Of a stretch of DNA of 64,000 bases, positions 1 through 10,927 are shown piece by piece. The position numbers and the translations under genes were made by a program. Below the pieces are notes generated by a model, which saw nothing but the letters and a program-made list of their open reading frames with translations, ran no database searches and was not told the origin of the DNA. This DNA comes from Zygnema cylindricum (Eukaryota > Streptophyta > Zygnematophyceae > Zygnematales > Zygnemataceae). The stretch's first letter is position 1. Every line of letters starts with the position of its first letter. The DNA is taken from positions 103,618-167,617 of the forward strand of contig JBBHKE010002528.1 in NCBI GenBank assembly GCA_037447655.1. The letters run 5' to 3'.

Positions 1-29
1 CCCTCCACTGCCTCTGTACGGAAAAAGGT

Positions 30-412
30 GCACGGAAAAAAGTACGTATAGGCTGTAAACATGAGGTGGATATTTTTTTTGAGGAAAATTTTGTCAAAAA
101 CCTCTGACACGTGCGAAATCATATGCATATTCGCCCACGTCGTGGAACTTTATTTAAAATCACCTCGCGAGGTGATTTTATTGAAGTTTGAAGATGATAT
201 GGAAGGACGCGAAAGTGGGTCGAAACTCGCTTCAAACAATAAACTACATCGCGATAGACGACAAACAGCGGTACAATTAACGTTTTAATGGAACGCAACT
301 TGTACAGTGGTAATTTGAATTTTTTGGTACGGCTGCATATTTTTTCCTTTTTTTCCAAGTTTTAAAGGAAAACGACAAAAAATAACTGTAACTTTAGCCA
401 TGGGAAACTGCC
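30..412. repeat. Dispersed repeat, copy 1 (partner at 6660-7065)
   Basis: This block matches 6660-7065 in the same order: an AGGCTGTAAAC motif, a T-run, GACACGTGCGA, the palindrome CACCTCGCGAGGTG, then GGACGCGAAAGTGGGTCGAAA-like sequence and finally TAACTGTAACTTTAGC. The two copies are clearly related but diverged. Short open frames here are not supported as genes. It looks like the remains of a DNA transposon; no terminal repeat can be fixed on the left because the window begins here. Confidence 0.6.
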
Positions 413-1508
413 CTAAGAGTATGTCCCCATGTGCTTCTAACTTAGCAAACTTACTTTGTGTTTTAGCGCGGATCCGCCGGACCCGCTATTCAAGTGTCCC
501 TATGTGTGTAAGGACGAAATCGTAACTTACCCTTGTGACGATTGTAAACATCGACAATACCTGTGACGGTTGTCAGCGTCTACAATTTGTGGTCGCTCGT
601 TACTTTTTGGAACTCCTTGTGACGTCGCATGTCGTACCGTGACATTGTAGACGTACCGCATTCCAGCTTGTGCAGTTTCACGGTTGAAGACGATGCCTTT
701 TGCCTTCGCGTCTCCTGTCCGCTCGACGTGAAATGGCATCGAAATTTGAAGACCCCTGCAAAAAAAAAATCCGTATTGGACGAAACAGACAAAACCAAAC
801 AAATTGTGTACTTTTCTTAGTCCTATTCGAACGCAAATGGACATACGCTTGTGACGATTGTAAACATCGACAATACCTGTGACGGTTGTCAGCGTCTACA
901 ATATGTGGTCGCACGTTACTTTTTGGAACTACTTGTGACGTCGCATGTCTTACCGTGACATTGTAGACATACCGCATTCCAGCCTGTGCAGTTTCATGGT
1001 TGAAGACGATGCGTTTTGCCTTCACGTCTCCTGTCCGCTCGACGTGAAATGGCGTCGAAATTTGAAGACCCATGCAAAAAAAAAAAAACGTACTGGCAGA
1101 GAAAACCAAACAAATTGTGCACTTTTCTTCGTCGTGTTCGAACGCAAACAGACAAAACATAGTGAATTTTGTACTTTTCTTTGTCCTTTGAAATTGGAAA
1201 AATTTCGAAATTTACAGCACGTGCGAATATAGATTCCTATTTGTTTATCAAAAATACCTAGTTTTAAAACACATCCCGCATGTGTAATAAAAATAAGGTT
1301 GAAGATGACGTTTTTTTGTCGTGGAAGTGGGTCGAAAAACATAAGACGACAAATTTTCATACATCCTAAATTCGATGATGACGTAAATTGTACTCTACAA
1401 ATATGTGATTCCTTCGTACGGTTACAACTTAGGCAGTAAGGCGCTAAGTTTTAAGGGCAAAGGACATAAAAAAAACCCTTACTTATACACATGGGGACAT
1501 ACCCTAAG
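411..1508. mobile_element. Non-autonomous DNA transposon with ~20-bp terminal inverted repeats
   Basis: The left end reads TAAGAGTATGTCCCCATGTG and the right end, on the opposite strand, reads TTAGGGTATGTCCCCATGTG, so the roughly 1.1-kb block is bounded by good inverted repeats. Similar ends recur near 2845, 3797, 5493 and 38175. The interior holds a 316-bp tandem duplication and no credible transposase. The superfamily is not assigned because no target-site duplication was identified. Confidence 0.55.
532..1155. repeat. Two-copy tandem duplication, 316-bp period
   Basis: Copy 1 starts at 532 and copy 2 at 848, both with CTTGTGACGATTGTAAACAT, and both run in register through the same landmarks (GTACCGTGACATTGTAGAC-like, TCTCCTGTCCGCTCGACGTG and a CGAACGCAAA end). 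The copies differ by scattered substitutions and a longer A-run in copy 2. The overlapping short open frames reflect the duplication and are not genes. Confidence 0.85.
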
Positions 1509-2290
1509 ATTGCGATTCTCCAAGTATCCGAGAGAAAACATCGACCATCCGATTGCATTTTGGTATTCATCTGCGAAGCAATCGCTCCATCCGCCTCTGT
1601 ATTGGTGAACCCACCTCCGCGAGGTAGGTTCACTAATACAGAAACTGTCAATTCGCTACACTTTGACGATAGACACGTGCGTCGATGAAAAGTTAAAATT
1701 TTCACACGTCTCCAAAGTCACGTGCCTTCGGACAAGGTAACCGTAAAATCTTTGCCGAAAAGAAATAAGATTTTTTCCCGAAAGTCAGCAGAGTGAAGGA
1801 GATCTTTGAGGTACATTGACGCGGTACACTTGCAAAGTACACGTACGCAATACGTAAGTATGGATTTCCATACGAAAATGGTCGGTTTCCGAATCTTTGA
1901 TGATTTTGGAGATTTAATTGTCAACTTACGTTGAACCACTCAAATCATAACAAGTACGTAAAAACTTAATACAGACGATACGCGATGTAGCCGAGGCCTC
2001 TGTAATACATAAATTTTGTTGTCCGTACTACTATAGAGACCTCCAGATGTAACCATGCCCTTAAAAGTCTTGTACTACGAGCAGAGGTCACAAAAGTCAA
2101 AATTTTAGATAACCGAAACCGACCTTTTTTTTTCAATATCTAAGTACCCGACGTCCGACTGGATTATGTCACGCTTCAAAATTGTTAACCTTTACCCGAA
2201 ACGCATTTACTAAAATAAAAGTTAACCGAAACTTGATTTCTCACGACTACCCGTACCTCGCGGTACCCGAAAAAGTACAAAGTTATATAT
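1509..2290. repeat. Repeat-derived sequence; 1700-2060 is shared with 40937-41300
   Basis: The part from about 1700 to 2060 is closely similar to 40937-41300, which lies inside a hAT-like element. Shared blocks include GTAAAATCTTTGCCG, AAAGTCAGCAGAGTGAAGGA, GATCTTTGAGGTACATTGACG and CTCTGTAATACATAAATTTTG. Both copies retain a similar open frame of about 75 codons on the minus strand. It could be a relic of element coding sequence, but I recognise no domain in it. The rest of this interval shows no gene. Confidence 0.6.
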
Positions 2291-2565
2291 AAAAAAGAAT
2301 CATGATGTCACGTACGTCTACGATACCAAGAGTACAAAGTACAATAATGTTGGATTGTATGGATAGTAAAAAAAATCCATTTTTTCTTGCTTTTTGCTTA
2401 CCCGACCGTAACCGATTTTTATTCTTTTTCCTCTAAATCAACCGCCCGAATCCGCCCGGCCCCCCAAATTTGGCAACCGAATCCGTTCCAGATCCTAGGC
2501 GGGCGGTCCGTTAATGACCGGTCACGGTTTCAGTTGACCGTTTGCGACCACTGACTACGAGTCTA
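2290..2565. repeat. hAT-like subterminal repeat, copy 1 of 3
   Basis: This matches 7092-7345 and, in part, 49420-49570. The common core contains TTTGGCAACCGAATCCGTTCC, then GCGGGCGGTC, CGGTCACGGTTTC and TTGACCGTTTGCGA. Dense short CCGACC/GGTCGG motifs of this kind are typical of the subterminal regions of Ac/hAT transposons. No transposase is present, and the hAT assignment rests on motif style only. Confidence 0.5.
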
Positions 2566-2670
2566 CGACACTTCATGGGGAATTCATGTATCGAGCAACC
2601 AAAACTCTCGAAATCGACCCCGTTGATGTTGTGTTCGATCTGGAGATGTCGGTAGCACATAGATCTTATA

Positions 2671-2840
2671 GGAAACTACACTTTGAATCGTTGTTAGCGT
2701 TATTTTTTTTTTCGCTACATTGTTTATCTTTTCTCTGTACGCACTTGTACAATTTTTAGATAGAGATTGCCAATCAAAAGGTGATAATCTGACAGTATGT
2801 ATGGAGAAGAGATGTTTTAAGTGGCAAAAAAACATTAACG
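2671..2840. mobile_element. Partial TA-flanked MITE
   Basis: The left end, TA followed by CACTTTGAATCGTTGTTAGC, is a diverged version of the MITE end CACCGTGAATCGCTATTAGC found elsewhere in the window. The interior ends with AGATGTTTTAAGTGGCAAAA and AACATTAAC, also present in the copies at 37745 and 62211. The right end runs into the GGGGTGTCCCCATG end of the next element, so it is truncated or overprinted there. Confidence 0.45.
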
Positions 2841-2841
2841 G

Positions 2842-3815
2842 GGGTGTCCCCATGTAATCGATACTTTGAAGAAGTATTTTGGACTTTAGTGAAGATTCTC
2901 CGTACTACTTTGACGAGCGTCCCAAATTTCCAATGTGCGAAAATGAAATCGGATTTTTGGAATGTGACGGTTGTAAACGTGGTACAACTTGTGACGGTTG
3001 TAGACGTGGGTGCAACTTGTGACGGTTAAATACCAGTACAAAACTTCCGACGGTTGGTGACGTCTACAAAAATAGCGACGACTGTAGGCCTCTAATTTTT
3101 TGTGACATTGTAGATGTTTAGGGTTTTGTGACATTGTGGTGTCATGCTCACTTGTGACGACGTCGACGTCATTGATTCAAGAACTTTCCGCCATGGCTTC
3201 TCGGTTTCGTTTTTTCGAATTTTCTCACTCGATTTGCCCTAAAAATACACCTAAAGGTAGTCACAATTTTTATTTTCAAAAATCATTCATTTCATACCAG
3301 TAATGTTGTGTCGCATTCTAAAAGGTGTGGGATATAAGCGATATAAGGTGTGAGAGGGAGAGGGAACAGGTGATGACGGCGTAAAATTTTGCAAGGACCC
3401 ATTAATGAAAGTGGAGGTCCGAGACCCCTTGCTGAATGTTTTTTGTACATGCGCATGACTGGGAGGGATAATAATAACGAGTACTCTCCCTCGTCCTAAC
3501 ATTTTCCCACTCGTGAGGCGCATGCGTGGGTCATTTTGGGCAATACTTTAACTAAAATCACCTCGCGAGGTGTTTTATGATGAAGTTTTTTGATGGTTGG
3601 ATTCTCTTGCACGTGGGTCGAAAAGAGGAAAACGCCAAAATGCGTTCACTTTACGATAAACATAGAGTACATTCAAAGTCTCGAATTGACGTTCACTGTA
3701 CCGTGGTAAAACTGATTTTTTCGTACGACTAAAGTTTTTATCCTTGAGGACAAAATTATGAGGGAAAACCACAGGAAATGGTCGATACTTTAATATATGG
3801 GGACATCCCTTAACA
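2842..3815. mobile_element. DNA transposon remnant, same terminal family as 411-1508
   Basis: The block is bounded by GGGGTGTCCCCATGTAA on the left and ATATGGGGACATCCCTTAAC on the right, an inverted pair. Inside are short GTGACGGTTGTA repeats near 2965-3030, the sequence TTTCATACCA near 3292, an ACCCATTAATGAAAGT-like block near 3398 and the CACCTCGCGAGGTG palindrome at about 3562. The 3110-3812 part is collinear with 4225-5512. No coding sequence is supported. Confidence 0.5.
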
Positions 3816-4224
3816 CTCATAGCGATACACGATGTACTGTACAGTTGTATAATATACTTTACCCGTACTGAATTAATACTTTACAAAGCGTTCTAATGTT
3901 TGAAAGATGCGATCGTTGCTTTTAGCGTGACGATTACAAATGTTGGAACAATTGGCGCGTCTACGGCGGCAGTTGTAGAAATCCTCAAAAAACAACGTTC
4001 TTAGAGCTAAACAGATATTTGGTTAGTAAATATCATTTAACTTTGTGATGGACCGTTGGATCCTTTTTTGGAGGCAAGCAATTGAAAGGTAACGGCTTTA
4101 CCTTTCGATTGTGACTTCATTATTGAAAATCGTAAAGTAAAGTGATGAGAAAAAAAGCTTTAAGTGCTCGAAAAATGTTTAACCTTAATAACGATGGACA
4201 GTGCAATTTTTTTGAAATTGTAAA
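3816..4224. other. Stretch without a recognised feature
   Basis: AT-rich sequence between two transposon copies. I see no open frame of note, no clear tandem repeat and no splice-supported exon. It may be diverged left-end sequence of the element that continues to 5512. Confidence 0.4.
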
Positions 4225-5512
4225 TGTTTCAAGTTTTGTGACACTACGACGTCACGCTCACTTGTGTCAACGTCGACGATGCTAATTACCAACCATAATT
4301 GCTTCCCTCTTTTCTTTTTATTGTTATTTGCAAACTACGCTCGAAGGTAGTTTTTTTTTTTTTTTTTTTTTTAGAGATCTTTCATTTCATACCATTGTTG
4401 TTGTGTTTTATTTGAGGAAAGGGGAGAGAGGAGTTGTAGTTTGAAATGGAGGAAGAGAGGCGACGACGTGGTAGACTTTTGCAGAGGACCCATGAATGAA
4501 AATCTTGTAGAGGTCAGAGGCCCTTGGAATTTTATTTTCCGTACATGTGCGCAACGGGTAAGAAAAAAACAGCGTGTACCCTCCCTCTTACACCAGAATT
4601 TCACATTCGTGTGGCATGTTCATGTACGTCTTATCATTCGTTGTTCAGGTGGCACCTTCAAATTACCTCTCGAGGTGATTTTGGTTAAAGTTTTTAGATG
4701 AGGTGGAATCTACACCTTAAATCGTCATTATCGTTAATAATTTTTTAGCGTAAAACAATAATTAGTGTTGTTAACCGTAATTTGGATTTTTCACAATTTT
4801 GAAAAAAACATTTGACTCTAATTTATCCATAATTATAATTTGGGTGCATTTTTCCTAAAATGGATATGCCATCATGATCTTCACACTAACATGACAAAAT
4901 ATGACAAATCGTACACCTTCGCGTCCTTTTTCTCTGATTGATTTACAATTATAATTTGGGTTTTTTCCCTTATATTTAGTACGCGATCAACATTTGCACA
5001 CTAAAGCAGGTATGATATCATTCTACCTTTTTATTTTAAGCACATTTTTACGTGCGATCGCGATTATTTTAATCCACGTTTTGTACTTTTTTACTTAACA
5101 AAGTACCATTTTGTACGGACTAACATGTCCGTACACCACACTATTCAAAAATATCATTCAATATAATTATTAACGCTAATTTACCAGATCTTTAATTAAC
5201 GTAAAAAAAAGATGAGTGTTATTAATTTTATTTCAGGTTTTGGGGTCAAAATTTGGGGGCGCCGATATAGCGTCAATAACGCTAATAACGATTCAAGGTG
5301 TAGTGCCCGAGGATCAAAAAGAGGAATACGCCAAACCGAGTACAAAATAAGCCAAAATTGAAATACACTCAAAGTATCAAGATGACGTCCATTGTACTAT
5401 GGTTTTTCCATATTTTCTCGTAAGACAAAATAATATCTCGATGTAGATTTAATTATGGAACAAAACGACAGAAACAACCAAACACTTTAACTCATGGGCA
5501 CATGCCTTTAAG
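4225..5512. mobile_element. Diverged copy of the 2842-3815 element, split by a MITE
   Basis: From 4225 to about 4710 this matches 3110-3610: TTTCATACCA, GAGGACCCATGAATGAAA, and the palindrome degenerated to ACCTCTCGAGGT. From 5303 to 5512 it resumes with sequence like 3620-3812: AAAGAGGAATACGCC, ACTCAAAGTATC, and ends in CATGGGCACATGCCTTTAAG, a worn form of the family terminus. The interruption at 4713-5300 is a TA-flanked MITE. Confidence 0.55.
4711..5302. mobile_element. TA-flanked MITE nested in an older element
   Basis: The ends are inverted: TA-CACCTTAAATCGTCATTATC on the left, and the complement of the right end reads TA-CACCTTGAATCGTTATTAGC. The element is about 588 bp and sits in an otherwise collinear copy of the 2842-3815 transposon. 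TA target duplication with this end structure suggests a Tc1/mariner-type (Stowaway-like) MITE. It shares CCCCCAAATTTTGACC (complement) with the copies at 25981 and 32534. Confidence 0.65.
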
Positions 5513-6659
5513 GCTTGCGTCCACCACCTTTTTTGGTCACGCATTATATTGTATTAAATTTGTTTTTATCTTTTGAGCATTGTACGTTTCATGACGTTTT
5601 GCTTTCGTTGCGACGGGAAGCATTTTTCGTCTTTTTGCCATAACACTTGTTTTCTTTTGTCCAATTATCAAAAGTTGGACTTTTTCCATCGCAATAATTA
5701 TCGTACTTTCTTCCGATTTCGAAAATTTAGTAGTACCTCTTTAAACTTCTGTATTTTTTGTTCCTGAATCTAAAAAAGTGAAACATCCGACGGTTGATAC
5801 TTACGCCTATAATATTGGAGCATCGCGTCAGCCATATGGTAAACATGTTTCGTATGACAAAAAAAAATAAAATTGTTCGACTTTGTATGATATCGTACGG
5901 CGTCCAGTAAACAACCACACTTTTCCTCTAATGGAAGACCACCCTTAATCTAGTTTCACCTAAACTATTCCTGTGCGCATTAACGGAGGTGCGGCACCAA
6001 GAAGGTTTTGTAGGATTTCCGTACATTCGTACCATTCAACCTAAAAACAAAAGTTGCAACCTACATGAAAAGTGAAATACGCAAAAGCCATTAACATACC
6101 GCAGTACTATACTGTAAAGTACAACCTAGGTTCGTTACGAAACCTAGTAGTTAAAAAAACCTTGTGTCACTGTGTCCACACCGTAACGTAAAAGTCCCAC
6201 ACGCCTGTACTGCACCGCCCCAACCACCAACAAGTTACTGTTATTTATTTAATAGTTCAGAAGTAGGCGTTTTTATTGTAAGCCATTGGTAGGCGCACAA
6301 AACTTGGCACAAAACGCACGCAGAGTAGGCATACTGTTTGTGTGTGCGTTTGTGCACACTTTTGTACGAACGTACGAATCTGACGTATGATCGTAGTACA
6401 ACGCACGCCGCTGGACGAAAATTCAGCGAACTGACACAGCGTAGGACAAGTTGTGTTTTGGGCTTTTCATGTGATCTTCTTACATCGCTACTTTGATAAG
6501 CGACCGCCCGATCGTCCAAATCTGACGGTTTAAATAAATAACTTTTAAAATATAACTCCAAATAGCGTGATTCTTTCGCGGACGTCTACCAATTTTAGTA
6601 CTCTATAATTATAACACCTAAATACCCATTTATAAACAAGTTCGATCCGCTATTACTGT
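5513..6659. other. Stretch without a recognised feature
   Basis: No credible gene or clear repeat. The only sizeable open frame (6241-6561, minus) has no recognisable motif and lies between transposon remnants. Composition resembles the surrounding repeat-rich desert. Confidence 0.4.
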
Positions 6660-7065
6660 TACAGGAAATCAGCCACGTAAAACATTACGCACAGGCTGTA
6701 AACGTGCAGTGTGTTTTTTTTTTGGTACTCGGCGCACAAAAATTGTAAAAAACTTCGGACACGTGCGACAGTGTCTGCCTATTCGCTCACCTTACTGGAC
6801 TTTATTTCAAATCACCTCGCGAGGTGATTTGATTTTAAGTTTGAACATGTGTTGAAAGGACGCGAAAGTGGGTCGAAATGCGCTAAACGACAAATTATAT
6901 CGCGCTAGACGACAAATTACTGTACGTATAAAGTTTAAGGGTGACGCAACTTGTAAGGTGGTAATTTCTATTTTTTGCTACGGCTGCGGATTTTCTCGTT
7001 TTTTTCTAAGTTATGGAGGAAAATGACAGAAATTAACTGTAACTTTAGCACATGCGAAAATACCC
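6660..7065. repeat. Dispersed repeat, copy 2 (partner at 30-412)
   Basis: Collinear with 30-412. It has AGGCTGTAAACGTG, GGACACGTGCGACAG, TCACCTCGCGAGGTGA at about 6813-6828, GGACGCGAAAGTGGGTCGAA and the AACTGTAACTTTAGCACATG end. The final ACATGCGAAAATACCCTTAG resembles a worn CATGGGGACATACCCTAAG terminus, which links this repeat to the same transposon family as 411-1508. Confidence 0.6.
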
Positions 7066-7091
7066 TTAGTACCGTTAAAGATTTGCGACGC

Positions 7092-7345
7092 TAATCATGA
7101 TGTCACGTACTTCCACGATACCAAAAGTACAAATTACAATAATGTTGGAAAAGAAAGTACAAAATTTTCATTTTTTGCTTACTGAACGTAACCAATTTTT
7201 TTATTTTTTTTTGTGAATCAACCGCCCGAATCCGCCCGACCCCCCAAATTTGGCAACCGAATCCGTTCCGCAACCGGCGCGGGCGGTCGGTAAACGGTCG
7301 GTCACGGTTTCGGCTGACCGTTTGCGACCTCTGGCCTAAGGGCGT
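7092..7345. repeat. hAT-like subterminal repeat, copy 2 of 3
   Basis: Collinear with 2290-2565, from ATCATGATGTCACGTAC through CAATAATGTTGGA, TTTGGCAACCGAATCCG, GCGGGCGGTCGGT, CGGTCACGGTTTCGG and TGACCGTTTGCGACC. After about 7350 the sequence changes character and the first gene neighbourhood begins. Confidence 0.55.
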
Positions 7346-7349
7346 GATA

Positions 7350-8384
7350 TTGAATATCGCCCGAGATACACAACTAAAACTTCATATCCTATATCGTGAT
7401 CAATTTCAAAAAGCCCGAAACGTATATCGGAAAACTGCGATGCGATTCTTATGTAAAGTTCAAAACTTACAACGTCCAGCACTGGAATATAGTCGTTTGA
7501 TTGGTGCCGTGTTAAAGGGAAACAGCAGAATTGTAGTAAATTCGAAAGCGTACAAGTTAGTTCTCTCCTTCTAATGGATTATTTCGGCCATGTACTTGTT
7601 TCGTGTTGTCTGCCAGAAACCTCTGCAGGTTGCCGTTGACTGATTTTGAAGCAGTGGAGGATGACGGATTGTCAGCTAATGAGAGGATGATGACCTCACT
7701 TTGCACTGTATCGAAGTGGTAGGAGGAGAGGAGTTAAGAGAAGAGAGGAATTTTTTTAGGAGCTTTAGAACTGATCGAGGAGAAAGTAGAGAGGATCACG
7801 CGAGGGAGGCTGTAAAGGTAAGAGCAGAGCGAGACAGTGACAGGTTCTTCTGAGTTAAAGTATAGAATTGTTTGTGGTATTGCTTTTACTCTAATACGAG
7901 GAAAGTTTTGGTGCATGGCAACTGTTGCATCGTTATATGTGTTGTGGCATTATGTTTCTCTTTTTTTAATCCGAGGCTAAGTACTTCACCCTTTGTGATA
8001 CTGTTATTGATTGAAGAAAGTACCACATTTGACTTCAATTTTGGATTTTTGATTTCATACTTTATTGTATGTAAAGGTATCAGAAATGAAGAAAGAGCTG
8101 ATATTGAATTGATGTGCAATACTGTGATTGTATCTGATTAATATGCCTACAGTTATTCCTCAGAATTTACAACTCGTATAGTAAAGATTCCGGTCAACTT
8201 TGCTTGCCTGCCAAGAAATGCACGTCACACTGTCTCTTTTTGACTGTTTTTTTTTCTGTGGCTTTTCTGTACTGTGACCGGCATTTTCTCGGAAGTTGTG
8301 ACTAGCATCTCAGTTGTTTCAATCGTTTATCCAAGCTGGGGTCTTTCTGGTGCAGAAAATTTCCTCTTTTCTCGGATTGCAAAT
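7350..8384 (+). other. Upstream region of the LRR gene
   Basis: No independent gene is supported. The short frames at 7734-8119 lack motifs. This stretch probably holds the promoter and 5' UTR of the LRR gene that begins at 8385, but I could not place a TATA box or transcription start. It includes a GA-rich patch around 7725-7800. Confidence 0.4.
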
Positions 8385-10883
8385 ATGGTCTATTCTGCTT
8401 TCCAGATGGCAGAAAAATATTTTGGTAAAACTTGGCGACCTCAGTTATCTATTCGACTGGTGATTGCAATTTCTTTCGGGTGTCTTGCCAGCTTCGCCGT
8501 TGCTCAGGTACACCTAATGTTTAATAGTTAGTTCACGGTGGTTATGTTTCTTGTTGAGTGATTTCAATGTAGGCTGGTAAACTTATCACCAAATGTAACC
8601 ATGAACTTTGCATCGTGTGTGATTGGAGTCATTTTACATCAGTTAGTTCATGCGTCCGTTAACGGAAAGAAACAACTCGACTCCGTTAAGCACTCATGCT
8701 TGCCCTCCATCATACTGACTTCTTTCTTCTTTTCTCTGTGTTTTCCCTCAATGCAGGACCCGATAGTATACAACCTGGATAAGGATTCAAAGGCACTTCT
8801 TGATTTCAAGAACAAATTAAACGACGTCTCTGGAGTCACTGGGAATTGGTCAAATACCGACAAAGTTTGTGACTGGAATGGAGTAGAATGCTTCGGGGGC
8901 CGAGTCTCAGCACTTGTTATTGAGGATGGACAGTTGCAAGGAGTTCTTCCTGACGTCTTTAAGCAATTAAATTCTCTTCAAAATATAACTCTCACGGGAA
9001 ATAAGTTCGTTGGACCAATCCCAGCCAGTCTTGGAACCTTGATGTCACTTGTGTACTTGGACTTAACAAACAATTCACTTACAGGGGCTATTCCTAATGT
9101 CCTTAGTAGCCTTACTGGATTGGCATATCTTGACCTTAAATACAACAACTTGTCCGAAAGTGTGCCAGATTTCAGCTTCGAGAAATTGACTTTCTTAGAT
9201 TTTTCGAACAACCAGTTAGTGAGCACCATTCCGGCATCTCTCGGCAGCAGCCCACTGACGAGTTTGTATCTTAACGACAATAAGTTTTCTGGGAGTGTAC
9301 CAGAAACCCTTATCTCCTCAATACGTGAAACAGTTATTGAACTTGACCTGTCAAACAACAATTTGGTTGGTACTGTTCCTTCAACGCTCATCAACTGCAC
9401 CAATTTGACTATGCTGTCTTTGGGAGGCAATCAGTTTCAAGACCTTCTCCCGGAGTTAGGCCTCATCCCAAAATTGGAAGAGTTGTACGTTGCTTCAAAC
9501 AGACTTAGAGGGGTCACGCCATCGAGTTTAACAAACAGTTCCACTCTCAAGATTGTGGATATTTCAGATAATAGCTTTTCTGGAACCCTTTCCATAGTTT
9601 GCGCAAACTCTTCGGTTCTTGAAAGTTTCAAAGCTGCAGATAACCGTTTCGCTGGAAGCATACCTGCCAGCCTTTCAAAGTGTAAATTTCTCAAGAATCT
9701 CGACCTCAGCGGTAATTTGTTCAATGGCAGTGTAACCAGTATTTGTCAAAAATCTCTCGCTTATGTATATCTTAAGGCCAATAAGCTTTCAGGCTCTCTT
9801 GATGCGTTCAAAAAATGCACCAGCTTGTCGACGCTCGATGTGAGTGGAAACATCTTTACTGGAAGTCTTCCTTCTATTTTGGGAAACACAACTAGCTTGC
9901 GATTTCTTGACTTGAGTGACAACCAGTTTTCAGGGTCCATCCCTGCACAGTTTTTTGCATCGGAGGGCATCATCGATCTAGATCTCTCTGACAACAGTCT
10001 TTCGGGTGCTGTCCCGTCTCTTAACAAAATGTCGTCGACTCTTGCTTATGTTGATCTATCGAGAAACGAGCTATCAGGGAAGGTTGATTTTATTTTCGAT
10101 GTTCTCAATGGCGACAACCTTACTTCAATAGATATGAGTTTCAACCAGTTTACTGGAATTTTGCCGGAAGATATGTTAAACTTCGACGGAGAGTTTGATG
10201 TAATTGCATTAAATAACAACAAGCTCTCTGGACCTCTTCCTGCAGTCGGTGCCACCATCAATGTTTTGGATCTTTCATTTAATCGTTTCAGTGGAAGTAT
10301 CTCAAAGTTGAATTCTTCAAAATGCACTGCTTGCCTCGTCAACAATAACAGCCTTAGTGGGACACTTCCTTCCCTCATAGTTAACTGGACAAGTGTATCG
10401 AAGCTTGATGTGTCAGGAAATCAAATTTCTGGAGGCATTCCTGATGAAATAAGGGGAATGGTGAACCTTGTCTACTTAAATCTTTCTAGTAATATTCTCT
10501 CCGGTAACCTTACCTCTTCCTTGGGTTTACTTTTTAACCTCGAAGAGCTTGACCTATCAAGAAACAATTTTTCCGGGTCCTTCCCGACAAACTTGGATAA
10601 CCTTGTTAATTTGAAAATATTCGATGTGGCCAAGAATCAACTGGAGGGGCCCATACCTGGTGGAGTCTTTGCCAGTTTCCCTGTCTCTTCATATGCAAAT
10701 AACTCAAACCTTTGTGGACCTCCTCTGGACACTTGTCCGTATACTACTCCACCGAGTGTTGCAGCCCCTCCACCGAAACCTAGTGGTGCTGGAAGGACAT
10801 TGGCTCTAAACCGGGATTGGCTGTCTTTTCAAATGATAGCTACTATTTGTGCAGTGACACTACACAGTACAAGACTATGGTGA
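8385..10883 (+). CDS. Secreted or membrane-tethered plant LRR protein without a kinase domain
   Basis: Two exons, 8385-8507 and 8757-10883, joined in phase 0 across a 249-bp GT-AG intron, give about 749 aa. The open frame that runs into exon 2 from 8601 is intronic; splicing instead joins a signal peptide (hydrophobic residues ~21-40, ending AVA/Q) to DPIVYNLDKDSKALLDFKNK, a typical plant LRR N-terminal cap with CDWNGVEC. In-frame ATGs at 8385 and 8406 are both possible starts. More than twenty LRRs of the plant type (LxxLDLSxNxFSGSIP) follow, then a C-cap NNSNLCGPPLDTC, a proline-rich stretch, and a short weakly hydrophobic tail (WLSFQMIATICAVTL). No kinase domain is present or found downstream. 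It may be a receptor-like protein or a GPI-anchored type; the tail is too weak to decide. Likely role, by family: extracellular recognition or wall-associated signalling. Confidence 0.85.
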
Positions 10884-10927
10884 CAGTTTTGAGTTAAGTA
10901 CAAGACTGTGGTGGCAGTTTTGAGTTA
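10866..10927 (+). repeat. 31-bp tandem duplication over the LRR stop codon
   Basis: Copy 1 (10866-10896) and copy 2 (10897-10927) both read AGTACAAGACT.TGGTG.CAG followed by TTTTGAGTTA and differ at two positions. The TGA stop of the LRR frame (10881-10883) is inside copy 1. Confidence 0.85.

Noticed and set aside
678-1160. 160-codon minus-strand frame
   Set aside because: It spans a 316-bp tandem duplication in a transposon and repeats itself; no recognised domain.
8601-8756. N-terminal 52 residues of the long LRR open frame as coding sequence
   Set aside because: A GT at 8508 and AG at 8756 give a clean phase-0 splice from a signal peptide to the LRR N-cap; the 52 residues fit neither.
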